Assembly (NCBI RefSeq): GCF_009618275.1
Contig: NZ_WIAD01000012.1
Location: 1-64,000 of the forward strand
DNA: 64,000 nt
Direction: 5' to 3'
From: Roseimaritima sediminicola
Lineage (GTDB): Bacteria > Planctomycetota > Planctomycetia > Pirellulales > Pirellulaceae
The notes beneath the pieces are model-generated. The model searched no databases. It had not been told where the DNA came from and saw only the letters and a program-made list of their open reading frames with translations. Positions within the stretch are counted from its first letter, which is position 1. Each line of letters starts with the position of its first letter. The position numbers were made by a program, and so were the translations under genes. Shown here in pieces: positions 44,236 to 51,323 of the stretch.

Positions 44236-45018
44236 ATGCCCAGACCGCCCCGGATTCAGTTTCCAGGCGCTAATTACCACGTCGTTACTCGCGGTGATGG
44301 CCGGCGCGAGCTGTTTCATGACCATGCCCGGTACAAAGCTTTCTTGGTCGAGGATGCGGGCTACTACTGGACGCTCAATCGTTATATTAACCTTAATCCC
44401 TGCAGTGGCGCTCGCCCCCTGGTCGCCGATCCAGAATCCTGGCCACACAGCAGCTTCGCCGGGTACGCGAGGAGGTTGAAACGAGTCGACTGGATCGCTT
44501 ACGACCAACTGCACACCTACTGGAAGGCGTCCGTCGGCGGCAAAGACCCGGCGGCGGCGTACCGCCGCTATGTGAATGCCGGATTGGCGGCTCCTGAAAA
44601 CCCCTTCAACACCCAGCTACGCGAATGGGTGTTCGGAAGCGAAGACTTTCTGCGCCGCATGATCCAGCTGGCTGACGGAGCCGACTCGCATTGCCAACAA
44701 AGCACATCCCGGCGGCCGGGAAGCATCGGAGCCGAGGAGATCATTGCCGCAACCGCCGCCTATCACGGAGTGGAGCCGGCGGACTACGCGGTGTTCCGAA
44801 GCACCGCGGCAGGCCGTGACATGGCGGCCTGGCTTTGCCGGCGATGGTCGCCGGCCACGCTGCGAGAGTTGGGGCCTCGGTTCGGCCTGCCGGGGGTGGA
44901 CAGCGTGTCGAACCTGGTCCGCCGTGCGGAACGACGATATCAGGAGTCCCGGCAGTGGCGCCACGACGCCGCGAATATCGAACAACAACTCCACCTGAAC
45001 ACCGAACACAAGGCCTGA
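44236..45018 (+). pseudogene. REP-associated tyrosine transposase (RAYT) with catalytic segment deleted
   Basis: A 260-residue open frame of the RAYT/Y1_Tnp family, starting MPRPPRIQFPGANYHVVTRG. Intact relatives then have ~60 more residues with the HUH motif (H-I-H-L) before FQGRYKAFLVEDAGY. Here FHDHARYKAFLVEDAGYYWT joins the two parts directly. The frame is kept, but the metal-binding HUH residues are gone, so the protein cannot make the normal nick. The C-terminal SLGPRFG-type domain (TLRELGPRFGLPGVDSVSNL) remains. REP-like repeats flank it on both sides (44101-44191, 44997-45035), and the right one overlaps the 3' end of the gene. Either decayed, or acting in trans or in binding only. 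Confidence 0.75.
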
Positions 45019-45035
45019 CCCTGGCGAAGCCTTCC
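44997..45035 (-). repeat. REP-like repeat, inverted copy
   Basis: Inverted match to 44101-44143 and 44150-44191. It contains the last codons and stop of the RAYT gene and ends exactly where homology to the integrase begins (45037). Confidence 0.8.
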
Positions 45036-45037
45036 CG

Positions 45038-45631
45038 GTCGACGCAAACCTCGACACCCAGTTGAATCGCATCATCGAGCGTGCCGGATGCGTCCCATGG
45101 CAAAAGACGTTTGTCAACTTGCGATCCACGAGACGAACCGAACTGCAAGAGCGGTTCCCCAGTTACGTTGTCGACTCGTGGCTCGGACATTCATCCGAGG
45201 TCGCCGCCAAGCATTACCTGCAAGTGACTGTCGATCATTGGGATGCCGCGCGAACCGCCCTTACCGGATCAACAGAAAGCCGCGAAATGTCACCGCCGCC
45301 GGCTGGCGGTCTCCCTGGCGGTGTCATTCCTACTCTTTCCGAGTGCTTTACCGCGGAATCGGACGGTGGAAACCGAGCAAATCCGACTGGGAAAGACTCC
45401 AAAACACTAGGAAAAACAAGCAAAGTAGCCCAACCAGGACTCTCACAATCGCCCGAAACGCTAGGGAAAACCGCCCTGCCCGCTGCTGGTGGTAACACCG
45501 GTGGTAACAGGGCCGACGAAACCACCGCCGAACTGTTAGCGATCTGGGACCGACTGGACGCATCCCAGCGGGCCGAATTGCTGGCCGCCGCCCGTGCCGC
45601 CGTGCGATCCCAGAAGGGTCCAACAAGCTGA
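45038..45631 (+). pseudogene. Tyrosine integrase, 3' remnant
   Basis: The frame VDANLDTQLNRIIERAGCVP then WQKTFVNLRSTRRTELQERF and VDSWLGHSSEVAAKHYLQ matches residues ~310-370 and onward of the intact integrase at 49646-51073 almost residue for residue. It keeps the box II arginine, the GHS histidine and the nucleophile tyrosine region. Everything upstream is missing: homology starts right at the REP end, so the RAYT/REP unit replaced or split the 5' part. The frame runs through the left 20-bp att-like repeat (45423-45442) into a different tail (TTAELLAIWDRLDASQRAEL). Confidence 0.8.
45423..45442. other. Left attachment-site repeat (attL-like)
   Basis: AAGTAGCCCAACCAGGACTC, identical to 50985-51004 at the 3' end of tRNA-Gln. 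The pair bounds a 5.56-kb segment that encodes the intact integrase. Confidence 0.75.
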
Positions 45632-46337
45632 CCCCCGCCGGGCCTGTGGGTCCTTGGTAGGCAACCGGACCGAAGGCACTCGACTACCCACTGCGGTACT
45701 TTCGCACCGATGCGATGTGAACTGGGACCACCCCCACCGCCCTCCTTGCCATTTGCAGATGCCCGCGGTGATCTGGTGTTACAACTACCACGTGAACATA
45801 CCGGCTCCCACCCCGCAGCCGATCCACGCACTAACTTAGTAATGGACCGCCGCGGCTTGCTCACCCCGCGGGGCGGACGATCGGTCGGAAGTACCTGCGA
45901 GTTACACCGGAGCTTCCCCCTGGCCTCCAGAGTATCTTACCGGACGGACTGAGTCCAACACCGGCCGGGCTGCTTCCTACCGCAATGGGAGTCGGGGGTG
46001 GGCGACCGGGGACCCGCGGCACGCCGGGGCGGGGGTGGGCAGATTGTGGTGGTCTGCTTGGCCGCGACCGTGGTTGCCCGTTTTATTTCTGCCGTGCGAA
46101 AAATGGGCGTTGGTAGCGGAGCGTGCTGGCCCGGCTGGCCCCTCTCGCCTTGCATGGCATCCGTGCCAACGATCGGTAACAATATTCCTGTGCGGGTTTG
46201 GTCGCCCGCAATTCTCCGCTGTCGCCTGACCCGCGATGGCTTCCAAGGGTAGGCCGTTAGCTACGGCTGCACGATTCAGCCGACCGCTGGCGTAAAACCT
46301 TCCGCGGCGGTCGGTCGAATCGGCCCACAACCGAAGG
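45632..46337. other. Non-coding left part of the island
   Basis: No frame with a ribosome site or recognised product. A long imperfect hairpin with arms CGATTCAGCCGACCGC and GCGGTCGGTCGAATCG (about 46270-46325) sits just upstream of the first island gene and may be regulatory. Confidence 0.45.
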
Positions 46338-47033
46338 ATGCCAATGAACGTCGATAGGAATCATCTGCAGCGAGAAGTCAGAGACGATTATCTCGGCTTG
46401 TTTACGATCGCTACTCTGCCAATCGCAACCAGCTATGAGGGAAAACGGTGTCGGTTAAGTGATTCGTTTCCACGTTTCATGGAAGTTTTTTCGGATGGGA
46501 CTGTATGGAGAAGCACAGGCACGCTTCAGGCAATCTATGAGAACAGGCGAGGTGCTCACCTTGGTCGGTACTCACCGGATAGTCTTCCGCCGGCAAAGTT
46601 GAACTCGGGCAATCGCTGCCATGTGTCCAATGGGGATTCATGTTTCATGGAACTGTACTCAGATGGGATGGGATGGCGTTTTTCAGCCTCTCATCTTCCT
46701 CTAGCAAACTCTCGTTTATCGGAGATCAGTGACCCCCGGGAGCTACCGGCCACGGTGCCAGCGCCACCACTCCCATCTGTTCGCTTACCAAAGGTTTTAG
46801 ATCGCCTCTTGCGAGCAATTTGGAGCACAGCAGATTGGACCGCAAGCCCGCCACAAGCAAAAGCCATTGCCGTCGTTGTGGAGGTCTGGAAGGATGAAGA
46901 AAAACTATCAACAAATCTTCGCCCGACCATAAGCCGGTTGAATGACGCGTTCCTGTGCGCTGAGCCTCGCGTCGATCTAAATATTACGACAAAAGGTGAC
47001 TGGATACTCATGGAAGGCCGCTTATCTGGATAG
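46338..47033 (+). CDS. Hypothetical island protein with internal duplication
   Basis: About 231 residues, no signal peptide. Two similar blocks follow each other: KRCRLSDSFPRFMEVFSDGT and NRCHVSNGDSCFMELYSDGM, each near W-R-x-S/F-x-A/G, indicating an internal duplication of a ~45-residue unit. The C-terminal part (KAIAVVVEVWKDEEKLSTNL) is unrelated. The gene is visibly more AT-rich than its neighbours, which fits recent acquisition. Starts ATG 46338 or ATG 46344; the latter has AAGGA at good spacing. No family recognised. Confidence 0.65.
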   Translation: MPMNVDRNHLQREVRDDYLGLFTIATLPIATSYEGKRCRLSDSFPRFMEVFSDGTVWRSTGTLQAIYENRRGAHLGRYSPDSLPPAKLNSGNRCHVSNGDSCFMELYSDGMGWRFSASHLPLANSRLSEISDPRELPATVPAPPLPSVRLPKVLDRLLRAIWSTADWTASPPQAKAIAVVVEVWKDEEKLSTNLRPTISRLNDAFLCAEPRVDLNITTKGDWILMEGRLSG

Positions 47034-47118
47034 CGATTATTTGTTGCAAAATTTGAAGCGGTTTTGCAACTGACTGAATGCCAAAGTGGTGCCACCTCAA
47101 ACAAAAGGATGGTGCCAA

Positions 47119-47295
47119 ATGGCAAATCGAATTTCTGAACCACTTGATTGGATCCCAGACCCTCGGAATGTCCGAGTTGAGCTAGGGAAGCGATTGCGAG
47201 AACTTCGCTTGCTTCGACGGCTGCTTAAACTGGCCGAGGCTGTAGACCACGAGCGATCTTCTGTCGAATCACAGGAGGAAATGGCTCGTGGATAA
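47119..47295 (+). CDS. Small hypothetical island protein
   Basis: 58 residues (MANRISEPLDWIPDPRNVRV...), Arg/Leu-rich helical tail RELRLLRRLLKLAEAV. No family recognised. AT-rich like the preceding gene. It overlaps the start of the next gene by 8 nt, so it is part of the same operon. Start ATG 47119; an upstream start would give a Lys/Gln-rich extension. Confidence 0.55.
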   Translation: MANRISEPLDWIPDPRNVRVELGKRLRELRLLRRLLKLAEAVDHERSSVESQEEMARG

Positions 47296-47557
47296 ATCTT
47301 CTGCTCTGTCCATAATTGCAGATGGGCGTCGTCTGTTTCTGCGTCGTTTAGAAGAAGGGCCGGCGACCTTCACTGACGCGATTCGCGGGCTTTCATTGCC
47401 CAATGACATGGACGGCCGCGTGTTCGGTGCGATGGTCGCCCAGCTCCACCGCGATCGGATCATCCGCCCAGTGGGCTACGTTCCATCAAGCAACCGCTGT
47501 TGTCATTCCCGGCTGTGGGAACTGGTCGACGATCGGAAGGGGGTGGGCCGTGGCTGA
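47288..47557 (+). CDS. Small hypothetical island protein, possible winged-helix
   Basis: 89 residues. ADGRRLFLRRLEEGPATFTD and GRVFGAMVAQLHRDRIIRPV have the spacing of a winged-helix DNA-binding fold, as in small phage/island regulators that control replication. GTG 47288 follows GGAGGAAATGGCTC, a strong ribosome site inside the preceding gene. It overlaps its neighbours on both sides by 8 nt. The function is inferred from the fold pattern only. Confidence 0.6.
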   Translation: MDKSSALSIIADGRRLFLRRLEEGPATFTDAIRGLSLPNDMDGRVFGAMVAQLHRDRIIRPVGYVPSSNRCCHSRLWELVDDRKGVGRG

Positions 47558-47813
47558 TTTACTGCTGCGAGACACCGACGCCGACGCACTGGCTGCGATG
47601 ATCGCTGCGGCTGTGGCCGATGCGGTCCGGCCGCTGCTGGCCGAATCTGCCGAGCCGCGGTTGGTCGACCGCGAACGCATGGCCGCGCTGCTGTCGATCA
47701 GTGTGCCGAAGCTGGACACGATGACCGCTGCCGGAACGATCCCCAGCGTGTCGGTGGGACGCAGGCGGCTGTATCAACCCGCCGCCGTGATCGACGCACT
47801 GTCCCGCGACTGA
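47550..47813 (+). CDS. Excisionase-like helix-turn-helix protein
   Basis: 87 residues. The C-terminal half RMAALLSISVPKLDTMTAAG then TIPSVSVGRRRLYQPAAVID is the MerR/excisionase-type winged helix that recognises DNA near att sites; the N-terminal half is a helix rich in Ala. Excisionases steer the island integrase toward excision. GTG 47550 overlaps the previous gene by 8 nt. Position in the island operon supports the role. Confidence 0.72.
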   Translation: MADLLLRDTDADALAAMIAAAVADAVRPLLAESAEPRLVDRERMAALLSISVPKLDTMTAAGTIPSVSVGRRRLYQPAAVIDALSRD

Positions 47814-47844
47814 ATCGCCTAATAGACCTTTACGGGCCGGAGCG

Positions 47845-47903
47845 CGGTCGCTGGAACAGGCTACTCACCTTGTTCTGTCGGGGTTCAACTCCCCGTCGGT
47901 CCA
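47845..47903 (+). other. tRNA-like 3' fragment inside the island
   Basis: CGGGGTTCAACTCCCCG (47879-47895) has a 5-bp T-stem and a 7-nt TTCAACT loop, followed by the acceptor-like TCGGTCCA. Upstream GAACAGGCTACTCACCTTGT can form an anticodon-arm-like hairpin. The 5' half of a tRNA is missing. It may be a former attachment site of another element. Confidence 0.4.
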
Positions 47904-47911
47904 ATGACAAA

Positions 47912-47931
47912 CCCCACGCCGAAACGTGGGG
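47912..47931. terminator. Stem-loop before the ATPase gene
   Basis: CCCCACG-CCGAAA-CGTGGGG, a 7-bp stem with a 6-nt loop and no T-tract. The phrase TCGCTGGAACAG..CTACTCA occurs on both sides (47849 and 47935), so the hairpin lies within a short duplication. Confidence 0.35.
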
Positions 47932-47972
47932 CTGTCGCTGGAACAGACTACTCATTAACAAGGATAAAACAG

Positions 47973-49172
47973 ATGGCTCTCCCGAGCAATCGGAATCCTG
48001 GCGGTCCGCCCAAGGCGTCACCGGCACCGGATCCCGTACACAAACCGAACCGCAGGCCCAGGCTACTCCGCATGGCGGATGTGACCCCGCGCCCTGTCCA
48101 ATGGCTGTGGCATGATCGCGTCGCGACTGGACGATTGTCGCTGCTGGTTGGTCAACCTGGCGTCGGCAAGTCCTACCTAACCGCCGACATGGCCGCGCGC
48201 ATCTCCACCGGCCGACCGTGGCCTGACGGCTCGCCCTGCGAGCGTGGAAGCGTGTTGCTGCTGAGTGCCGAAGATGACCCCGCCGACACCCTGAGGCCGA
48301 GGCTAGACGCCCACGATGCGGACGTGTCCCGCGTGGTCGCAATGACGGGAAGCTACTTTGACAACGCCGATCCCGATGACGCTGACATGACGGTGACGCT
48401 GGCCGATGTTGCGATGATCGAAGATGCCTTGCGAGAGCTGGACAACTGCCGGCTGATCGTTGTCGATCCCATCGGCAGCTATTTGGGTGGCCGAACTGAT
48501 GCACACCGGGACAACGAAGTCCGGAGCGTGCTGGCCCCCATCGCCAAGCTGGCGGAAAAGTACGGGCCGGCCGTGCTGTGCGTGGCTCACCGCCGGAAGT
48601 CTGCGGGGCGTGCTGCCGATGACATGGCACTTGGCAGTCGAGCGTTTACCGGGATCGCGCGGTCCGTGTGGCATCTGTCGGTCGACACCGATGACGATAG
48701 CCGCCGCCTACTGCTGCCTGGCAAGAACAACTTGGCTCCCAGGCAACACGGGCTGGCCTATCGCATCACCGGCAATCCTGGTGTGCTCCAATGGGATCCC
48801 AAGCCCGTGACGATGAGTGCCGACGATGCACTGGCGAAGGAAAACGATGGGCAGGACGCCGGACAATCCGCCCACGATGAGGCCAAGGCATGGCTGGCCG
48901 ACTACCTGGTAACCGGCCCGCGGCCTGCGAAGGAAATCAAGCAGGATGCCAAGCGGGACGGCATCGCAGAACGGACGGTCGACCGGGCCGCGAAGTCGCT
49001 GAATGTGGACCGTGGCCGCGATGGACTGACCGGCCCCTGGGTGTGGCGACTGCCCGAAGATCCCCAAGTACTCGCCAAGGAACCAAGTACTCGCCAAGAG
49101 AACCCGTTGGCGTGTACACGGAATGTTGGCGAGTACACGGAAACCGCCGATCGCGTGAGGATGCAAATATGA
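47973..49172 (+). CDS. AAA/RecA-like ATPase (RepA-type), island replication or maintenance
   Basis: A 399-residue RecA-fold ATPase. Walker A is VGQPGVGKSYLTADMAA, Walker B is CRLIVVDPIGSYLGG, and GSRAFTGIARSVWHL is typical of the AAA_25/RepA-like group that assists plasmid or island replication. A C-terminal helix-turn-helix-like piece (PAKEIKQDAKRDGIAERTVD) may contact DNA. The start is ATG 47973 with AAGGA eight nt upstream; the frame is open earlier but without a ribosome site. The TGA stop overlaps the ATG of the next gene (ATGA), so they are coupled. Confidence 0.85.
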   Translation: MALPSNRNPGGPPKASPAPDPVHKPNRRPRLLRMADVTPRPVQWLWHDRVATGRLSLLVGQPGVGKSYLTADMAARISTGRPWPDGSPCERGSVLLLSAEDDPADTLRPRLDAHDADVSRVVAMTGSYFDNADPDDADMTVTLADVAMIEDALRELDNCRLIVVDPIGSYLGGRTDAHRDNEVRSVLAPIAKLAEKYGPAVLCVAHRRKSAGRAADDMALGSRAFTGIARSVWHLSVDTDDDSRRLLLPGKNNLAPRQHGLAYRITGNPGVLQWDPKPVTMSADDALAKENDGQDAGQSAHDEAKAWLADYLVTGPRPAKEIKQDAKRDGIAERTVDRAAKSLNVDRGRDGLTGPWVWRLPEDPQVLAKEPSTRQENPLACTRNVGEYTETADRVRMQI

Positions 49173-49567
49173 CGCCCCTGATGCTGGTCGATGACCTGAT
49201 GGGCCGCGGTGTGTACCTGACCGTGGCGGGCGATGCCTTGGAACTGGACGCGCCGCCGAACGTGGTTACGGATGCGGACGTAGAGGCACTGAGAGCGAAC
49301 AAGCAAGCCGTGGTTGCGATCCTGCGACTAGACGCCGGCCTGTCCATCACAGACGCAGATGCCGAGCTGCTGGCGTGCGAGGAAATCGCCCCAGCCGATG
49401 TGCCGATGTGCGACCGATGCGGGCGGCTGTGCGACGTCCAGACGTTGGCGGAAACGTGGCACTGCTCCCACTGTGACCCCGCCGCGGCTGCCCGCCGTGA
49501 GCGGACGGTGCGACTGATGGAGCGTGCCAAGTCGATCCGATGTTACAATCAACCTTGCAACGGCTAG
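49169..49567 (+). CDS. TubC-like N-terminal domain with zinc finger
   Basis: 132 residues. The N-terminal ~50 (LVDDLMGRGVYLTVAGDALE and TDADVEALRANKQAVVAIL) resemble the TubC docking domain often found as a small module in integrative islands. The C-terminal part has CDRCGRLCDVQTLAETWHCS then HCDP, a four-cysteine zinc ribbon. It is coupled to the ATPase gene through ATGA. It probably binds the ATPase or DNA during replication; inferred from context. Confidence 0.68.
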   Translation: MTPLMLVDDLMGRGVYLTVAGDALELDAPPNVVTDADVEALRANKQAVVAILRLDAGLSITDADAELLACEEIAPADVPMCDRCGRLCDVQTLAETWHCSHCDPAAAARRERTVRLMERAKSIRCYNQPCNG

Positions 49568-49645
49568 GCTCGCTACCGAAAACCGGCTTCACCACCGGCT
49601 GCCGTTGTTCTCTTTCCCCTGGTGATTCGTGAAAGGTGATTCGCG

Positions 49646-51073
49646 ATGGCTTCATTGCATCAACAGAAGGGCGACCGGCCCGGCTTCAAGATCCGCTGGC
49701 GCGATGACGCCGGCAAACAACGCGCCCTGTGGCTGGGCGATATGAGCAAGCGGGCTGCGAGCGCCATCTTCTCGCATGTGTCGGAGTTGATCCGCGCCCA
49801 GTCTGCCGGTACACGTCCCGAGGCACCCGCCGAAGCGTGGGCGAGCAAGCTTACCGGCCGGCTGCGGACCAACCTGGTCAAGCTTGGATTGGTCGACGAT
49901 GGATCCGCGCAGGAAACAACCGACGCCGACCGGTTGCTGGGTGCGTTCATCGATCGGTTCATCGAACGCCGGACGGATGTTTCGCAGCACACGGTCCGGA
50001 ACTATCAACAGGCACGGCGGTATCTGATCGAATACTTCGGAGCGGATCGGACGTTGCGCTCGATCACGCCGGCCGATGCGGACCAGTGGCGTCGATGGCT
50101 GCTGACCTATGTGGTCCGCCGTGATGGCGACGGGAAGCCGGTCAAAACGATGGCGGTGGCGACCGTGGCCAAACACGTTAAACGCGCGCGGCTGCTGTTC
50201 AACGATGCGGTCCGGGGCCGGCTGCTGGGCGCAAGCCCGTTTGCAACCGTGAAGATCGGTTCGGAAGCCAATGCGGAACGCCATCACTTCGTGGATCGGA
50301 CCACCGCCGCCGCGGTCTTGGAAGCTTGCCCGGATCACGACTGGCGGCTGGTCTTCGCCCTGGCTCGATACGGTGGCCTGCGCTGTCCCTCCGAAGTCAC
50401 TCGGCTGCGATGGGCGGACGTTCAATGGGACGCTGGCCGCCTGCGGATCGATTCACCGAAAACGGGGCTGCGATTCTGTCCGCTGTTTCCCGAATTGCTG
50501 CCGATCCTGGAAGCCGCCGCCGCCGACCGGGAAAACGATTTGGTGATGAACCGCCGCTTGATTGTCGGCTACGCGGTGGACGCGAACCTGGGCACGCAAC
50601 TGCACCGAATCATTCAGCGGGCCGGATGCGTTCCGTGGACAAAGACATTCGTCAATCTGCGTTCCACCCGCCGCACCGAGCTGCAAGAGGCATTCCCCAG
50701 CCACGTTGTGGACGCATGGCTGGGACATTCGTCCCAGGTGGCTGCCGAGCACTATTTGCAGGTGACGACCGACCACTGGGCGGACGGGGTGACGAAGCTC
50801 ACCGGCAAGCCTGTTCAGACGAAATCGGATGTTGAAGAGCGCCGTGGTAACGCCGGTGGTAACGCCGGTGGTAACGCCGGTGGTAACATCCACGCTCTTT
50901 CCCAGGCATTTGGGGCCGAAACGGACGCTGGAAAGCACCCGAAACGCACTGCAAATGAGGCTAAAAGCCTAGGGAAAACGCGGGAAGTAGCCCAACCAGG
51001 ACTCGAACCTGGAATAATAGAACCAGAATCTATCGTGTTGCCAATTACACCATTGGGCCGCGTATTAAACTAA
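49646..51073 (+). CDS. Tyrosine recombinase/integrase of the tRNA-Gln island
   Basis: A 475-residue integrase. It has an N-terminal SAM-like core-binding region (HTVRNYQQARRYLIEYFGAD) and a catalytic domain with box I arginine in ARYGGLRCPSEVTRLRWADV, box II FVNLRSTRRTEL, GHSSQVAAEHYLQV carrying the conserved histidine and the nucleophile tyrosine. At the first histidine position of the H-x-L-R box this enzyme has V (V-N-L-R), as does the remnant at 45038. A (GNAG)n stretch near residue 395 is encoded by GGTGGTAACGCC repeats. The final ~29 codons are antisense to tRNA-Gln and overlap the att repeat, common for island integrases. Start ATG 49646. Confidence 0.92.
   Translation: MASLHQQKGDRPGFKIRWRDDAGKQRALWLGDMSKRAASAIFSHVSELIRAQSAGTRPEAPAEAWASKLTGRLRTNLVKLGLVDDGSAQETTDADRLLGAFIDRFIERRTDVSQHTVRNYQQARRYLIEYFGADRTLRSITPADADQWRRWLLTYVVRRDGDGKPVKTMAVATVAKHVKRARLLFNDAVRGRLLGASPFATVKIGSEANAERHHFVDRTTAAAVLEACPDHDWRLVFALARYGGLRCPSEVTRLRWADVQWDAGRLRIDSPKTGLRFCPLFPELLPILEAAAADRENDLVMNRRLIVGYAVDANLGTQLHRIIQRAGCVPWTKTFVNLRSTRRTELQEAFPSHVVDAWLGHSSQVAAEHYLQVTTDHWADGVTKLTGKPVQTKSDVEERRGNAGGNAGGNAGGNIHALSQAFGAETDAGKHPKRTANEAKSLGKTREVAQPGLEPGIIEPESIVLPITPLGRVLN
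50850..50888 (+). repeat. 12-bp tandem repeat in the integrase tail
   Basis: GGTGGTAACGCC repeated three to four times, coding GNAG. A shorter version (GGTGGTAACACCGGTGGTAA) lies in the integrase remnant at 45490-45510, a shared tail feature. Confidence 0.75.
50985..51004. other. Right attachment-site repeat (in tRNA-Gln 3' end)
   Basis: AAGTAGCCCAACCAGGACTC, identical to 45423-45442. On the minus strand it covers the T-stem end, acceptor and discriminator of tRNA-Gln. Confidence 0.75.
50988..51059 (-). tRNA. tRNA-Gln (anticodon CTG)
   Basis: On the minus strand the 72-nt sequence folds fully: acceptor GGCCCAA/TTGGGCT, D-stem GTGT/ACAC, anticodon stem ATAGA/TCTAT with loop TTCTGGT (anticodon CTG), T-stem CCAGG/CCTGG with loop TTCGAGT, discriminator A. 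CCA is not encoded. The 3' end is the integration site of the adjacent island. Confidence 0.92.
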
Positions 51074-51323
51074 GAATCGCCGGCTGGCTGTCAAGCGGGG
51101 GCCGGTGGATTTGGGCGTTTTGAACGCCGGATTCTGCGGGGTGACGGATTCTGCGGGGCCATTGGCAGCTGGGTCTTTCTCGGTCAACTGGGAGCCGATC
51201 GATCGCGTGGGCCTTGGGGACAGGGCCCCCCGGTTCGTTGACGCCGCCGCTGGCAGGCGCCAAAATGACAACCCTCCAACCCTTGACCGGCGTCTTCCTC
51301 GTTGCCTTGTGTGTTGCTCCATC

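Larger units (their letters stand above)
45443..51004 (+). mobile_element. Integrative genomic island at tRNA-Gln(CTG)
   Basis: Segment between the two 20-bp repeats. It carries six small or regulatory genes in one direction and a tyrosine integrase that reads into the tRNA 3' end. No capsid, tail or conjugation gene is visible, so it is a small integrative element or satellite, not a full prophage. The integrase remnant just left of the left repeat indicates an earlier insertion at the same tRNA. Confidence 0.75.

Noticed and set aside
47845-47903. Possibility of a functional tRNA or tmRNA gene
   Set aside because: Only the T-arm and acceptor 3' strand are convincing; no 5' acceptor strand or D-arm can be found upstream.
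45443-51004. Possibility of a complete prophage
   Set aside because: No capsid, terminase, portal, tail or lysis gene is visible; only regulator, ATPase and integrase functions are present.
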